DNA of 64,000 bases from Cyprinodon diabolis (lineage: Eukaryota; Chordata; Actinopteri; Cyprinodontiformes; Cyprinodontidae): the NCBI GenBank assembly GCA_030533445.1, contig CM060078.1, positions 19,492,591 to 19,556,590 on the forward strand. Direction: 5' to 3'. Each line of letters starts with the position of its first letter. Position 1 is the first letter of the stretch. Below, piece by piece: positions 47,521 through 59,583 of this stretch. The position numbers and the translations under genes were made by a program. Below the pieces are notes generated by a model. That model ran no database searches and was not told the DNA's origin. It saw only the letters and a program-made list of their open reading frames with translations.

Positions 47521-49713
47521 TTTTTGAGCTTTTTAATCAATGAAAAAAAAGTGGTGTGGATATAATAATCTAAAAAGACATTTTAAATTCTAAATAAAGT
47601 GCAAAGAAATTTTTTTTCTTGAAAACTGTCCACACATGGTTCTTGCATTGCTAATGGCCTGTGGGTGCAGTGCCTTTCAAGAGTGTTTATGTACTTTTTT
47701 TTTCACTCCAAATTTTCTGTAAGTTGATCTTGCAACCCTAGATAACTAAGAACTAGTGGAATGTTGAGGATATGTAAAAATCTTGGTGATGAACTCCAGT
47801 CTTGGTATGCAAAGCCCTAGAATCAATTGAAACGATGCCTATTTTGGTATGTGCAAGTACGAAGATATAGCAGTTATGATTTTGTTTAAAAAACTCTGAC
47901 TTGTCTAATTCTTTTTGAGCTTAAGCTATCTTGTCAGTTTAAACTAGTATCACCCTGCCAGTCATCAGTTCTTGGCTGTCCCTTTGGTGCTACCCCCTCA
48001 AATGGGATTTAGACCATCTGCAGACTGCCAGCACTGAAGAGAGCCAATGTTAATTGAAATTAATTGCAGCGAGTGATCAGAATATCTGATCTAATTTAGT
48101 CATGAATAGCTCTTGACCCTGAAGCTGTGGGGCTGTGGTGGTGTTTTCCACCCACGAGATACAGGACGGCTCAGTCAGCAACCATAAACTCAATTTCTGA
48201 GAAGTAGATTCAGTGGTAGTTTAAAATAAAGCAACAATTTAAACTGTTTAGGGTGCTCTTGCAGACACAGAAAGCAAAAACATATTTTTGTATTATGTTC
48301 TCACCTAAATTAAATTATTCTTAAATGGTGAGGCATAGCAAGGACAGGCAAGTATTAATGTAGTGGAAGAGTATTTTTTTTTTAGACAATCAGAATAGCA
48401 AGTATCACATTTAATCATTAGAAATATTCTGACGTTAGAAAGATTCTAGTCTAGAAATTACTGGGATTCAATTCTTAATGCACCACTTTATTAGCTAATT
48501 GTGAGTCAGTTGCAGATATCCGCTTCCTAAACTCTATTTTTCTATCGAAACAAAAAGAAAAATTGAAACAAAATGTAAGAAAAACAATTTTTTTTTAAAG
48601 AAACTTATTACATGGTTTAGAATTTTATGAAAAATCTTTAAATCCCCAAAATACCTATTACTGAAATGTTCAAGGGGTTTATGTTAAATAGGTTAAAATG
48701 ACCACAAATAGGTAAGTTTAATCAATACAATGGAACTCTGTTAAATGCCAGGAAATAATTAAATGATTTTTGCGAAACTGCATTTTTAAAATATGAATAA
48801 AATTGAAAAAAAAATTGATTAAGAAAAGAAAATGTTTGTACTTTTTTGTAAAAATAGATATCAATCAGAGCAGTTAATAAGTCAATTTAACTATTTGGAC
48901 AGAAGTCTGATCAGATAGCTATAGGTCAGATAAAGAGTAAGCTAAGTTTATAAGCATCTTATTCATGAAAGCCAGTTCAACTACAGTATTCTTTCATACT
49001 ATCTATGATGTTGTTTCTAAATATAAGACTTACATGGGTCTGAAAACAAAAAATAAAAGTAAGTATGAAGTCACTCCTTTATAATGCTGTCACATTTTGA
49101 ACATTGTGTGTTTATACAGAAAAAAAAATATTAAAATAAACACTTTTCTATGAACCATCAACTTACTAAGAAAAGGAATAGGTTGAAATCAAGAATTTGT
49201 ATCATAAATATTAGATTTTTAAGGTGTATTGAGCAAGCTATATAACCATGTATACAACCAAGTCCATGAGAGGGAAAAGTAATAAGTGTTATGCAACAAA
49301 TAATGGGATGTTAATGATATTGAAGGCAAATCATTAAGAGCTGACTTTTAAACACAGCAATGAAAAATGTAATGAACGTAACTTTTCTATAGGTGTATAA
49401 ATTGCAAAAATAACAACAATGTAATCAGTCTATTGGAAAGTTATTACATCCATGTCCCAGATACAATTTCTCAAGAGGAAAATTGAATCCTTGGTAAAAC
49501 ATAGAAAGCAGAAAATTACTTTTTTTTTCACTGCAATGACCATGTAATACAGTAGAAGGAAACATTTTTCAGGTGATCTGCTTGGCCACCTTGCTTCAAT
49601 GTGTTGTGCAGAAATTTTTGTTCATGTCCAACGAAAAGTGAAAATAAGTAATTCTTTAAAATAGAAATATGTCAAGAATCTTCTCTAGATATTAAAAAAA
49701 AAACTAAATATAA
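47521..49713. other. anonymous AT-rich sequence
   Basis: No gene is supported. 'gcagtgcctttcaagagtgt' near 47668 faintly recalls a Tc1-like terminus. A patch at 47960-48140 with 'ttaattgaaattaattg' (48050-48066) and mixed composition may be a conserved non-coding element. The rest to 49713 is strongly AT-rich. Confidence 0.4.
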
Positions 49714-50332
49714 TGTCAAGTTTAGGTGATTTTAGTTGAGGACCCAAAAGCAGAGAGGAAGAGTAGAGATAATTTCTTGCAGATTTAATTTGGAGGTAGA
49801 CGCGCTGGCGAAGATTCTCAGTCATCCAGGTCATAGTCATTCCAAAAAAAAGTTGAAAACAAACCACTGGACTTTGTTTTCCAAAAAAGCCTGGAACTCA
49901 ACGCTACTTAGGTCCTTTTGAAGGGTGGGATGACCAGAAAAATGTCATCAAACTTGGAAAACAAAGTCCAGTGGTTTGTTTTTAACAATTTTTTGGAATT
50001 AGAGGTAGATGGTAACAGAAGCACAAATCCAAAAATAACAGACAGGGAACCAAAAGTAGAAGATAGCAGGGAGAAACATACATGAGGAGTAAAGTGGATC
50101 CAGCGGTGAGGAACTGCAGAGGAGGAGTATATATGTGAAACTACAATGAATGGAGTGATTAGCTAATTGGGAGCAGGTGTGGATAAAAGCAGCTGAGAGG
50201 AAAGAAAACCAATTTCCATTAAATAAAGAATGACCAAAGGGAAAACTAGAGAACAGGGGAATGGACTGGAGATAACTGAAAAACCATCAAACAATATTAG
50301 TAAAACTAAGAAATCTATCAAAAAATGATAGA
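49714..50332 (-). mobile_element. decayed LTR, interrupted by a fold-back insert
   Basis: The left part starts TGTCAAGTTTAGG and has 'gttgaggacccaaaagcaga', closely like the LTRs at 45.36 and 51.1 kb read in reverse. The right part resumes after the insert at 50002 and reaches about 50332, where the expected TGACA end reads 'atgata' just before a (TA)n array. No clean target duplication is seen for the LTR itself. Confidence 0.55.
49793..50009. mobile_element. 200-bp fold-back insert with 8-bp target duplication
   Basis: The insert 49801-50001 is flanked by gaggtaga (49793-49800 and 50002-50009). It contains a long inverted repeat: arms of 44 bp at 49839-49882 and 49956-49999, with few mismatches, sharing 'aaacaaaccactggacttt'. 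The left portion 'ttctcagtcatccaggtcat' also occurs (reverse complement) at about 6580-6610 in another repeat. It has no coding capacity. Class unknown: a MITE or a derivative of a retroposon with variable duplications would both fit. Confidence 0.75.
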
Positions 50333-50336
50333 ATTC

Positions 50337-50338
<2 letters not shown>

Positions 50339-50379
<41 letters not shown>
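50339..50379. repeat. (TA)n microsatellite
   Basis: About 40 bases of alternating A and T at the right edge of the decayed LTR. Confidence 0.95.
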
Positions 50380-50381
<2 letters not shown>

Positions 50382-51096
50382 AGCCCCGTAAAGCACCTTT
50401 CATGAAACCACGTTTCATGAAAGCAAAGTAGCTCTGTAATAAATGTTGTGAATGTATGGACATGGCCAAATTCTGAATATGTTAGATTAACAAAAATATA
50501 CTGTAAATCGGAACTCAACTTAACTCCTTTTTTCTTTTTCTAATCCAATTCAGTAGAATTCTATTTATTTTTTGTGAATCAGAACCACTCATTTTAATTG
50601 AAGTGATTTTTTTAAAAATTGCTGTAGTAATGGTTACCTTTTAGTTAAATAAATATACAGATAATGGGAATTGTAGCTGTTCTTCTTCAGCTTAGGCTCG
50701 TTCAATCATAACTAATTTCAGCCCCTTTCTCATAAAAAGAAATAATTTTCTTATGAGGCCATTTTCTGTTATTTCAAGGTATTTTTTTAGCCCCCCATCT
50801 GCTGTAAAATGCTTTTTTTCAGGATTTTGTTTGTTACAGTGTATACTTCATTGTGATATTCTGACCTGCTGCTTTTCTTTTATTATTTTGATTGTAGGAT
50901 GCCGATTGGCTTTTGTGCTTACATTTAAATTTTTTCTGTCTCCATATGTTGTTTTTTTTTGTGTATGTCTGTCTTTTTAACAAAACCAATAGAGTGTTGA
51001 ACAGTATGAGTATTATTTTTTTGATGGTGCAATATTTTAGATTAGGGTCATTTAGGCAACAGGTCTATAATTTAAACAGAGACAAAACTCTGACCA
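50380..51096. other. anonymous AT-rich sequence
   Basis: No gene is supported. The frames at 50753-50980 and 50913-51101 are Phe/Leu-rich translations of T-rich DNA. Confidence 0.45.
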
Positions 51097-51597
51097 GGTA
51101 GTGTCATGGTCTTGGTTCTGTTGTGCTTTACTTTGCTACGTGTTTTCTAGTTTTGATTGAGTTAATTCCTATTTTGTTGTAGCTTCTAGATTTATGTTCT
51201 CAGGTTTTTCTGTGGTTTTCCTTTGTTGCCCTCTTGTGTGTTCCTTTCCCCTTGACTCCCTCGTTGTCTCCTCTCGCACCTGCTCCTTGTCAGCTCGTTA
51301 GCCCTGCCTTTGTCTCAATCAGCTACAGCTACATACACTCCCCCTCTGTCACTGTCACTCTTTGTTGGTTCCTTGTCTTTGCTGTCCTCCCATGCTGTTG
51401 TCTATCTACCTTGTCTCTCCCTGGCTCTTCGTGTTTGGTTTCCCCAGATGTCTTCATAGTTCTGGTTTGCTTTTTATTATTAGTTGGATTCCTGCCTTTG
51501 TTTACTGTTTTTTCCCAATGAAACTCCAAGAAACCTCCTCAGCCTCTCTGCCTCTGTATTTGGGTCCTCCAAACCACAACCAAACCTTGACAGGTAG
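51097..51597 (+). mobile_element. solo LTR D, 491 bp
   Basis: The LTR spans 51102-51592, starts TGTCATGGTCTTGG and ends AAACCTTGACA, with a perfect 5-bp duplication GGTAG (51097-51101 and 51593-51597). It is the best-preserved member of the family also seen at 45.36 kb and, decayed, at 49.7 kb. The ends TGTCA...TGACA are inverted repeats. The open frames inside (such as 51234-51521) are not genes. Confidence 0.88.
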
Positions 51598-51799
51598 ATG
51601 CTCCAATTCAATCTGGTTATTTGTAGATGTTCCAAGGTATTAAGAGAGTATTTAGTTCTTCCAGCAGATTCTGGGTGTTTCCTACTGTGTCCTCGAGAAT
51701 TTCCCAATTGTGGGACAATAAAGGGTTTTTCTTCTCTAAAGTCACATGTCACAAACATTTCCAGAAAAAGGCACAGTAGTACAGTACATTGCCCAAACC

Positions 51800-52865
51800 A
51801 CTCCTGTCATGATCTGGCCTGATAGCTTCACCTTAATTGTTAATTTCACTCACCTGCCTAGTTCTGCCTGGTTCCTAATTTTCACTCTTTTCCACCTGCG
51901 TCTGTGCTTTATGTTCGGTTCAGCCTGAGCGATCTGGGCCAGATCATTGTTTGCTGTTTGTTTTTTCCTAGTTAGATGTCTTTAGGTTCTGTTTTCATAA
52001 GTTTTAGTTAGTCCAAAGTTCATGTCCCCTTCCCAGAGAGGAGATTATTCTGGTGTCTTCAGGCGAGTTTATTCCCTAGCCAGTGGTGAGAGTTTCAGTC
52101 TTTTCCTTTTGTGTTTCTGATCTCCTTTTTCCGTTCCATCTCATCCACTGGTGCTGGCTGTCTCAATCTGATCTGTTCACCTGAACCACCATTGGACTCC
52201 TGCTGGATTCTGCCTGTCTGTGTCTGTGCGTTTTTGTCTGAGCTGGTTGCTCGACAGACGGGACTCTGAACCTGCCTTGGGCAGTGCCCCTGTCTGCATC
52301 TTCGTGTGTCCGTCTGGGTCCGCTTCTGGACCCTCTAACTCCGAATCTGCCTCGACCAGAGGATTCCTGGAAGCCTGGATCCCTCTGTTCTCGTTTGGGT
52401 TGGAATCTCTGATCGAGCGGATAACTCCTGGATTCCTGAACTGTTCCTGCCTGATCTATTCTCCCCTGACCTGGATCGGCTTCCTGCATGTTCTCTGGGG
52501 CTGCAGCATTGGGGACACTCTGGGCGGCTCAGGACCGCATCTCGTTGGTAGTACATTGGCTCATCATGCCTGTTATTGAGAGGATGGACTCAACTGTCAA
52601 AGCAGGTAAGTGACTCACTCTAATAATCATCTCCTGTCAGTGATCGGGGTCACTTACCTGTGTTTTTCCCTCAGAGAGTGTCAGCTATTGGGCAGTGTCT
52701 CGCCCCCCTTTCCCCGCAGTCGATGCTGGTCCACAGATCCACAGCAGCCCGTTTCTGTTCTGTTCTGTTTCAGTTCTGTTTTGTTTTAATAAACATTTTG
52801 AAATTTCCTGTTGACTGTCTCACCTTGAATACTGGGTCCCTATTTCCCATTTTAATGACAATTCC
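51800..52865 (+). mobile_element. solo LTR E, 1,056 bp
   Basis: The LTR spans 51805-52860, starts TGTCATGATCTGG and ends TTTTAATGACA. The flanks actcc (51800-51804) and attcc (52861-52865) are a 5-bp duplication with one mismatch. An AATAAA signal lies at about 52787. A donor-like 'cag/gtaagt' (52605/52606) and an acceptor-like 'tttttccctcag' (to 52674) could bound a 69-bp intron. It is related to the decayed LTR at 13.3 kb. The 119- and 108-residue frames at 52163-52579 are on opposite strands of LTR sequence and are not genes. Confidence 0.82.
52604..52659 (+). other. hairpin over a splice-donor-like site in LTR E
   Basis: aggtaagtgac (52604-52614) and gtcacttacct (52649-52659) are perfect 11-bp complements. 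The left arm contains the consensus donor GTAAGT. In an RNA this hairpin would cover the donor. The sequence fact is certain; a role is inference. Confidence 0.8.
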
Positions 52866-55415
52866 AAGTCAATGCAGAAAAGCAGTAGCTCTACAACCAG
52901 CTCCCTTCAGATCAAAGAATTTCTCTCCATAGCCTGCAGAGGCGTTAACTCTAACTGCTATTCATACAGTCTTGTTCACGCAGATATAATCACATTTCAA
53001 AACTTTATTGATCCAGTGAATCTAGTGCTCTATATTTCATTAAAGGTGTATTGGACGATGTTCGTCTTCCAGGTGGATCATCAAAATAATTGGTTCCCCT
53101 AACTGTCAGTCATGTTTATGTAAGGCTGTGCTCGTCCTCATTTAGTAAGACGTGCATGCGTACTTTTATGTGTTGTGCTACGGTTTCAGCCAGTCATTGG
53201 AGCTCGCCTTTCTCACCACGGTTCTTTGAAAATGGCCGAGGGTCGTAAGAAAAGTGTCAAAGTGTATGAGAAGAAGAAAAATGCCTGAGATGTAATGGGG
53301 TACTCTGAAAGCAGAGGTCGGGCTTCCCAGTCATGCCTTCGTTGCGAAGTTTCTACTTGACAGGTAATGTTTGACGTGCTATTTGGAGAAATCCTTTTCG
53401 CATCACTGCTAGTAAAAGTTATGTACCTCTATATTGTAATTTTCCAGGAAATATATGTTTATTTTATAATTTTCATTGTTAGTAGTCATACTACTGTCCA
53501 AATCTCCACTGCAGCACACAAACGCATATAAGCATGTCATGATTTTTTAATGTACCAGTAGTCTAATTTGCGGGAAAAATTTTTCTATATAAATATAGGT
53601 TATATGAGATCCATCCGAACAACTGTCTTATTATTGCATCCCCGCACATCCTCTAGGAGATATGGGCTGATGCACGCTCTCGCATTAATTTGAGAGGAGT
53701 TCCATCTCGGGAGCGGGTACTCGCAAATCCTCCACTGTACCTTTACTCTTTCTTCACCATTCTAACCGGAACAGGGCTTGCATTACTTCACACAAGGTCC
53801 CAAATCTTCTGACAATCGCTGACAAAAAAAACAACAAATCACTTGAAATTTACCCATGATCTGGAGGAATGCAAACAATATATTTTTTCCTTATTTTCCT
53901 ATATTTTAACTTTAAGAAGCTGACTCTAGTTTCACACCACTTGCATAAAACTTTAGTGCTCAATGAAGGTCAGAAACATGCTCTCAAACAAAACATTAAT
54001 GATTTCTAAAACAAGCAAATCTATTGTTTTATGGAAGCCATTTATTCTCACAAACAGTAGGATGCTGTAAATTGACTGCATAGTTTCCGAGGGAACTTCA
54101 TTTAGCGGATTTTACTGAAAGTTGTCGGCCTTCTTTGCAAAAAGGATAAGCATTGCCCACATGCTAATTAGCTGACTACTTGAGAAAAATAGTAAAATCA
54201 GGCTGACAAACAACAGCAGCTGTGTACGAAGAAAAAGAAACAGTGACACAACTATCAGTCAAGTTCGGTATTATCAATCAGTTCTGCCATCAACATCATT
54301 TGCTAAATTAAGATGAATGCCATAAACGTGACCACATCATTAGTATTCCATTGATTTTGCCTCCAAAATGTTGACTCTTCAGGGTCAAAAATGTTTACTC
54401 ATTACCTTCTGAGACCTTCTTTGATCAAGTTTTAGGGCAACAGATGCAGACACATCCGTTACCTGTCAGGTATTTAAAAGGCAATGTGCCAATATGTGTA
54501 AAAGAAGTTGCTTTTTTTTTTTTTTTTTGGTTCTCTTACTCGGCTCTCTTGATGTTTTAATATCATAAACAGCAAAGGAAAGAATGATGAGGAGGAGGAC
54601 GAAGAGGAGGCGAGAGCTTGCTAGACTGAGCCTTCGTGAGCATGCCAGGCCTGACTCAAGAGAATGAGATGTTTCCAAAAATATCAAGGGAAGGAGGAGA
54701 GAAAGATCAAGAGAGGAGAAAGAGAGAATGTGCTGAAGAGGCAGGAACACAAGAAAACGAGTGGATTAACTCCCACAACAACCCGTACCCTCTCCTTCTC
54801 AGCAGACTGCACAGACTACTGCAGACCCACCCCCAACGTTTTTTTTTTCCGAGCCCTTGGAAATGTCACAAAAACATGCCGAATTTGCAGGCACAAATTG
54901 CCTAGATAAACATCACTAAACACTTTTCCCAGATGCAGTGATGTAGAAAGAAATGAAATAATAAGATTATTAAAAATATTCCAACTTTTAAATGAAATCT
55001 CTGTCAAATCTAATCTCCTTAATGTGCCTGTTTTTTTATTTTTTATTCCTCCTTGGGCACCTCGGTGCGAGCAGATGTGAGCAGTTGGTTGGATGTTTTA
55101 AATAGACACCATAGAGTACATGGTGGCTTTTCATCAAAACAGATTGCCCTCTGGAGATGTACTTCAGTGAGAATGCTTAGGCTTGATGCATCTGTGTAAT
55201 AAAGAGGTTTGCTACCTTCTTAATTCAGTTTTTTTTTTTTGGGATCATTTTAGAATGCTTAAATGACATATATCAAATAATTATCATGTAGTTGGGGAAA
55301 TAAAATCTTACAGTTTTTGGTGATGCGTGAAGTTAACCATGTTTATAAATCCAGATGCGAAGAGTCAAACAGAGGTATTCCAACTAAATATTGGGGCAGT
55401 AGATGGGAAAAATTG
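52866..55415. other. anonymous sequence with a CpG-rich transposon-like block
   Basis: The block about 53035-53820 is richer in CG and differs in texture from its flanks. It contains a tiny frame at 53232-53288 (MAEGRKKSVKVYEKKKNA, stop) and a donor-like 'gacag/gtaatg' near 53361. I suspect a decayed DNA transposon with a broken 5' exon but cannot define its ends or family. Poly(T) occurs near 54511-54528. Frames at 54466-54909 overlap on both strands in purine-rich DNA and are not supported as genes. Confidence 0.35.
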
Positions 55416-55630
55416 AGTAGCGGCCTAGTGGTTAGAGAGCTTGGAATCCTGAGGTTCTGAGGTCGAGCCCCACTCCCACAGACTCCCACTCTGGCTCTCT
55501 GAGCAGGACCCTTAACTCCACACTGCTCCCCGGGCGCTGCACGATGGCAGCCCACTGCTCCCTAAAGGGATAAGTTAAATGTAGAGGCAAATGTCTCGAA
55601 TGTGAGATCAATAAAGTTCAATTATTATTA
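55416..55630 (+). repeat. tRNA-derived SINE
   Basis: The 5' part has the two internal RNA polymerase III promoter boxes in order: an A-box-like 'tagtggttagag' at about 55426-55437 and a B-box-like 'ggtcgagcccc' at about 55461-55471. A middle body with 'tctgagcaggacccttaact' follows, then a LINE-like tail 'gtgagatcaataaagttcaa' and a short (ATT)n end. The flanks aaaattga and aaaattca resemble an imperfect target duplication. It looks like a full-length, moderately diverged fish SINE, transcribed by polymerase III and moved by a partner LINE. The 70-residue antisense frame over it is not a gene. Confidence 0.82.
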
Positions 55631-58600
55631 GAAAATTCAGTGCATTGCAGTTTTAATACCTTTTGAAAATGTTTTAAGTGTTTCCTCAACACAACTATAT
55701 TTTTTCAACCATTTATTTTTTTATGTTATTTTTTTTTACATTTAAAAAGTGTGAGTACAACCGTATGCCCACAAAGTGGAACAACTTGCAAGTAGTATAC
55801 AGTACCTAGCTAAATGGATTCCCTGGTTTGGAATTTCACCTTAATACACATACCTCTGTTCTCTCAAGGTCTTAGAGAACATACAGCCTAAGATCAAAAA
55901 CCCTATCAGAGAAGCAAGGATGTTTACCGCAGCATTAAGTTATAAAACAAACACATCTGAAGAAAGCACAGATCAATTCATCATGTAAAAATGCCACAAC
56001 AATGGGGCAACAAATATAGTTTTTATGGCCAGCAATATTTGAAAGAAAGCCATAAATGTTCAGCTATTGTTTTCTAGAGGCCACACAGGGATGAAACCAA
56101 ATATATGATTAGGGGTGCTGTTATTAAAGTAGACCAAAGTTAAGATTTTTCTCCCATATGCAAAACTCTTTATGAGACATAAACCTAAACACACTCTCAG
56201 CAAGTGAAAATACAGTAATGCCAATGTGATTTTAAGGGGTTATTATTACTGCGCAGGAAAAATAAAACAGAGCAGAGTTGGTTGGAAGATGGATTTCGCT
56301 AATAGAAGGACAGGGCTGCCCTGAAAACACATTTAGGAGGGTTTATAGGACCTTAGACCAGAACAGGTATCCACCAGTACAGCAACTTGAATCATACAGA
56401 TTTATTTCAGTAATTTGGTTTTGGGCAAACTTGTATGAAAAAGGATTCAGTTTAATTTCAGACCTTAACACAACTGAAAAGATATCACTAGATTTGAAAA
56501 TCTTGAAGTATTTCACAAATTTTAATGAAAAATAACTTCAGCTAAAAGATTTGCAAAGCTGCTGGGAAGAAAAAAAAAATCCCCTGATGCAGATGAATAC
56601 AAAGTGCATTAAAGCTACAAAATGCTTTATGACTTTATAGAATATGTTTAAAAGATATTAAAACTATGATTTTCATTCTGTAATAAAGTTTTTTACTACC
56701 TGTTTTTTTTTTAACTCACATAAAACCACATTAATATAAATTACATTTGTAAGATGCTAAAATGTGTAGAAGTAATTAATTCGTCTAGTAGGTTTTTGAT
56801 AGCTGAGAGGGAAAAAATCACGAGAATTAAGAAAGAATAGCAAATGCTAAACTCAGCACTAAAAATAAGAAAACGACAAAGATGTTGCAGATAATTTATC
56901 ATCCTGCACATTGATTGCACATCAGGATCCAGACAGTAGGCTACAGCAGAGTATCATGGGACCCTTTAATCTACCATGAAAGACATGGGTAATCCTCGTC
57001 AGGGGGATTACCACCGACCAGTATTCTCTCTCTGCATATTCTGACTTCAGTGAGCTTCGGTGCTTAAGCAGTAACCCACCAATCGTGTTTGACTCAAGGC
57101 TTCATCACTCATCCGGAGTATTAGCAACAGAGGAGACGTGTTTACTTTTGAACTCCCACCAAACCGAAGAGATTTAGTAATAAAGAAGCTGAACCTGTGT
57201 AAGATTACATCCTGAGCTGCACTTCTGTGTAAAAAAAAAAGCTTCCGTAGACTTTTTCTTGCTTAAACCTTTCATTTACAGATTGGTAACGTTCTTCCAG
57301 CATGTTTGTTATACAATAAGCAGCTCAGTCTTCGCATTATTATCATTGGTATTATTTTATTTGCCTTACACACTGCAGAGCTGTATCAGCGTAAATTATA
57401 GGTATCTAATCCCTCTGTATAAAAGCTTCCAATGAAAAGCTATTAGCTGTATTTGCAATCTATATTAAACTAGTTACAGTTTTTCTACACTATACTACTT
57501 TATGGGAGCATTAAGAAAATGTTCTCAACTAAGTGGATTTCAGCAGGACTCATAGATTGGAACTAACAGGATGGAAAGGGTTTCCTCTTTTTTCTTTTCT
57601 ATTCTAAAGTGTATTTTTTTCTCCTTTCATTCAATTTTTTTTTTTTCTATTAAAAACCTAAACCTGCCCACAAACTTGGTCCAAATAATGTCGTTGGCAT
57701 TTTAAGGGCAGCAACCTTCTGCTCACTGGAGGACAGCTTTTCACTAAGAAAAAAATTCTAGTAGAACTCAAGTAGAACTGGTGCTACTTTTGTTTCTTTT
57801 GGTTAAAGTCATATTTAATTTAATTGGTGCTTTTAATAGAAATAAAAAAGAAAAATATATAAACATAAAAAAAATCATAAAATAAAAGAAATTCACAGTG
57901 AAAATGAGACATACGGCAGTAAACAAACAACTACCTGTAGCTAAAGTTATGACTTTAACAAAAAAAGAAGAATATTTTTAACCCTTCATAGTTACAATCT
58001 GTCCTTATTTTATCCAGTTGTATTTCATACAGGAGGACAAGCAATTTGAGCTGCAAGTATCACATGACATCATTTAAATTGGCTTCATGTTTGTAAGTTC
58101 CAAATATGCAGGGGTCTCTTTCAACAACAAATTCCTTCTTTCAAGGACTATTAAATACCTACTCTTCTTTAATCTGGTTATGCTGTTATTCATTTTTGTC
58201 ATGATTCTGCACTTTTTGGTTCTGTTTAAGTTCTCTTTTTGAGTGTTCCATTACACTTTCTTTCATGTCATTCTGTGTTTTCTAGCTAATTGGTTTCATT
58301 TCCATTATGTGTCATTCTAGTCGTTTTCAGGTTGTATTTGAGTTCTTATGCCGGGAAGCAGGATAATGCTATAGGTGAGATACATGTTTCTAAACACAAT
58401 TCTGAAAAAGAAACTCAGAAAAAGGTTAGCATTTCTGAATATAGAATGAACCTACACATTCAAGAAGAGCCACAATGAAATTGTATCAACCAATGAAGGC
58501 AACAGTTAAAATGGCCAATTTGAAGCTCATAGCTTGGCCAGCCATATTGACTTACACTGTATTCACGGCAAATCAGTCCAGAAAGTACTTAGTAGAGGCC

Positions 58601-59583
58601 CGTTTCAAAGGCATCAGGGTGTGAATAAAATAGTCAGAAGAAATAAGTTATAACCAATCGCATAACTAAAAATGTGACATGGGAAAGTTGTTTTTAAAAG
58701 AAAGGCTGTTATAGCAGCCAGATGCTAAAAGTTTGAAGATATATGCAGGTTTTTGAGACAAAATAAAGGGCATCATTGAAACATTACTTGATTATGGCTG
58801 CAATCTTGACTATTGGGGTAACAGAAGAGCGCTCTTGCATTATGAGTAATTTTGGTGAAAGCATAAACACCCACCTCCCACACTGTCATTGATCTGCTTA
58901 ATTAAAGAATGGAGAGTCTGAGTCTTATCAGACTAACTTATCCAATGATCCAATAAGATACCAAAGAAATTACCTTTCTTGTGCAATCAATACATATTTG
59001 CTAACTGTGATGCTAACAAGATCCAAAAAAGTGCCGTTTCCCCCCAACATTGCATTTGTCATTTGAGTTTTTACAGATCCTATAAGACAAGAATCTAATG
59101 TTTTCCAAAAATGTCAAACTTTAAAAAAATATTTAAAAATAAAAACCTTTTAAGATGATCAAAATCCCACTGGAAGCCAGTTTGGTGTAAAGGAATCTGT
59201 CAATTTGAATTTCTTAGCATACATCATTCCAATACCCCAGCAATGCCTTAAAAAAAAAACAAAAAAAAAAACTCTTCATGTCAACAAACTTCACTACTTT
59301 TCAATGTAAAATTAATTTGCAACACTGATTTACAATATTCGTGTTAGAGCTGTGCACTTCACACAAAAAAGTGATCTGACGTCTGTTTTGTCTTTCTGTT
59401 TTTGCTTCTGTTTGCAATTTACTTTCAATTGTGTTAAACATAGATTTAGAAATTGCACCCACAGTCTTGTTTAAAAAACATCATTGTGGACAGAAGATTA
59501 TTTAATTTGCATATCTCCCTCCCAGTATGTTTCACATTTTGATGATAAGCATATGTTTTGCATGCTCATAAAAGCATGCAAAA
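55631..59583. other. anonymous AT-rich sequence, about 4 kb
   Basis: No gene is supported. The segment starting 'tgtcatgattctgcac' near 58198 recalls the start of an LTR of the types seen elsewhere, but no other end is found. A mixed-composition patch at about 56930-57180 is unexplained. Poly(A/T) runs at 57226-57240, 57637-57649 and 59249-59271. The frame at 56278-56535 has no recognisable domain. Confidence 0.4.

Noticed and set aside
52163..52579. Overlapping frames of 108-119 residues on both strands
   Set aside because: Both lie within solo LTR E, which has LTR ends and a near-perfect 5-bp duplication.
55416..55490. Possible tRNA gene
   Set aside because: It has A and B boxes but no acceptor-stem pairing I can close, and it continues into a SINE body and tail.
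58198..58390. Possible LTR beginning with TGTCATG
   Set aside because: No matching right end, duplication or second copy could be found.
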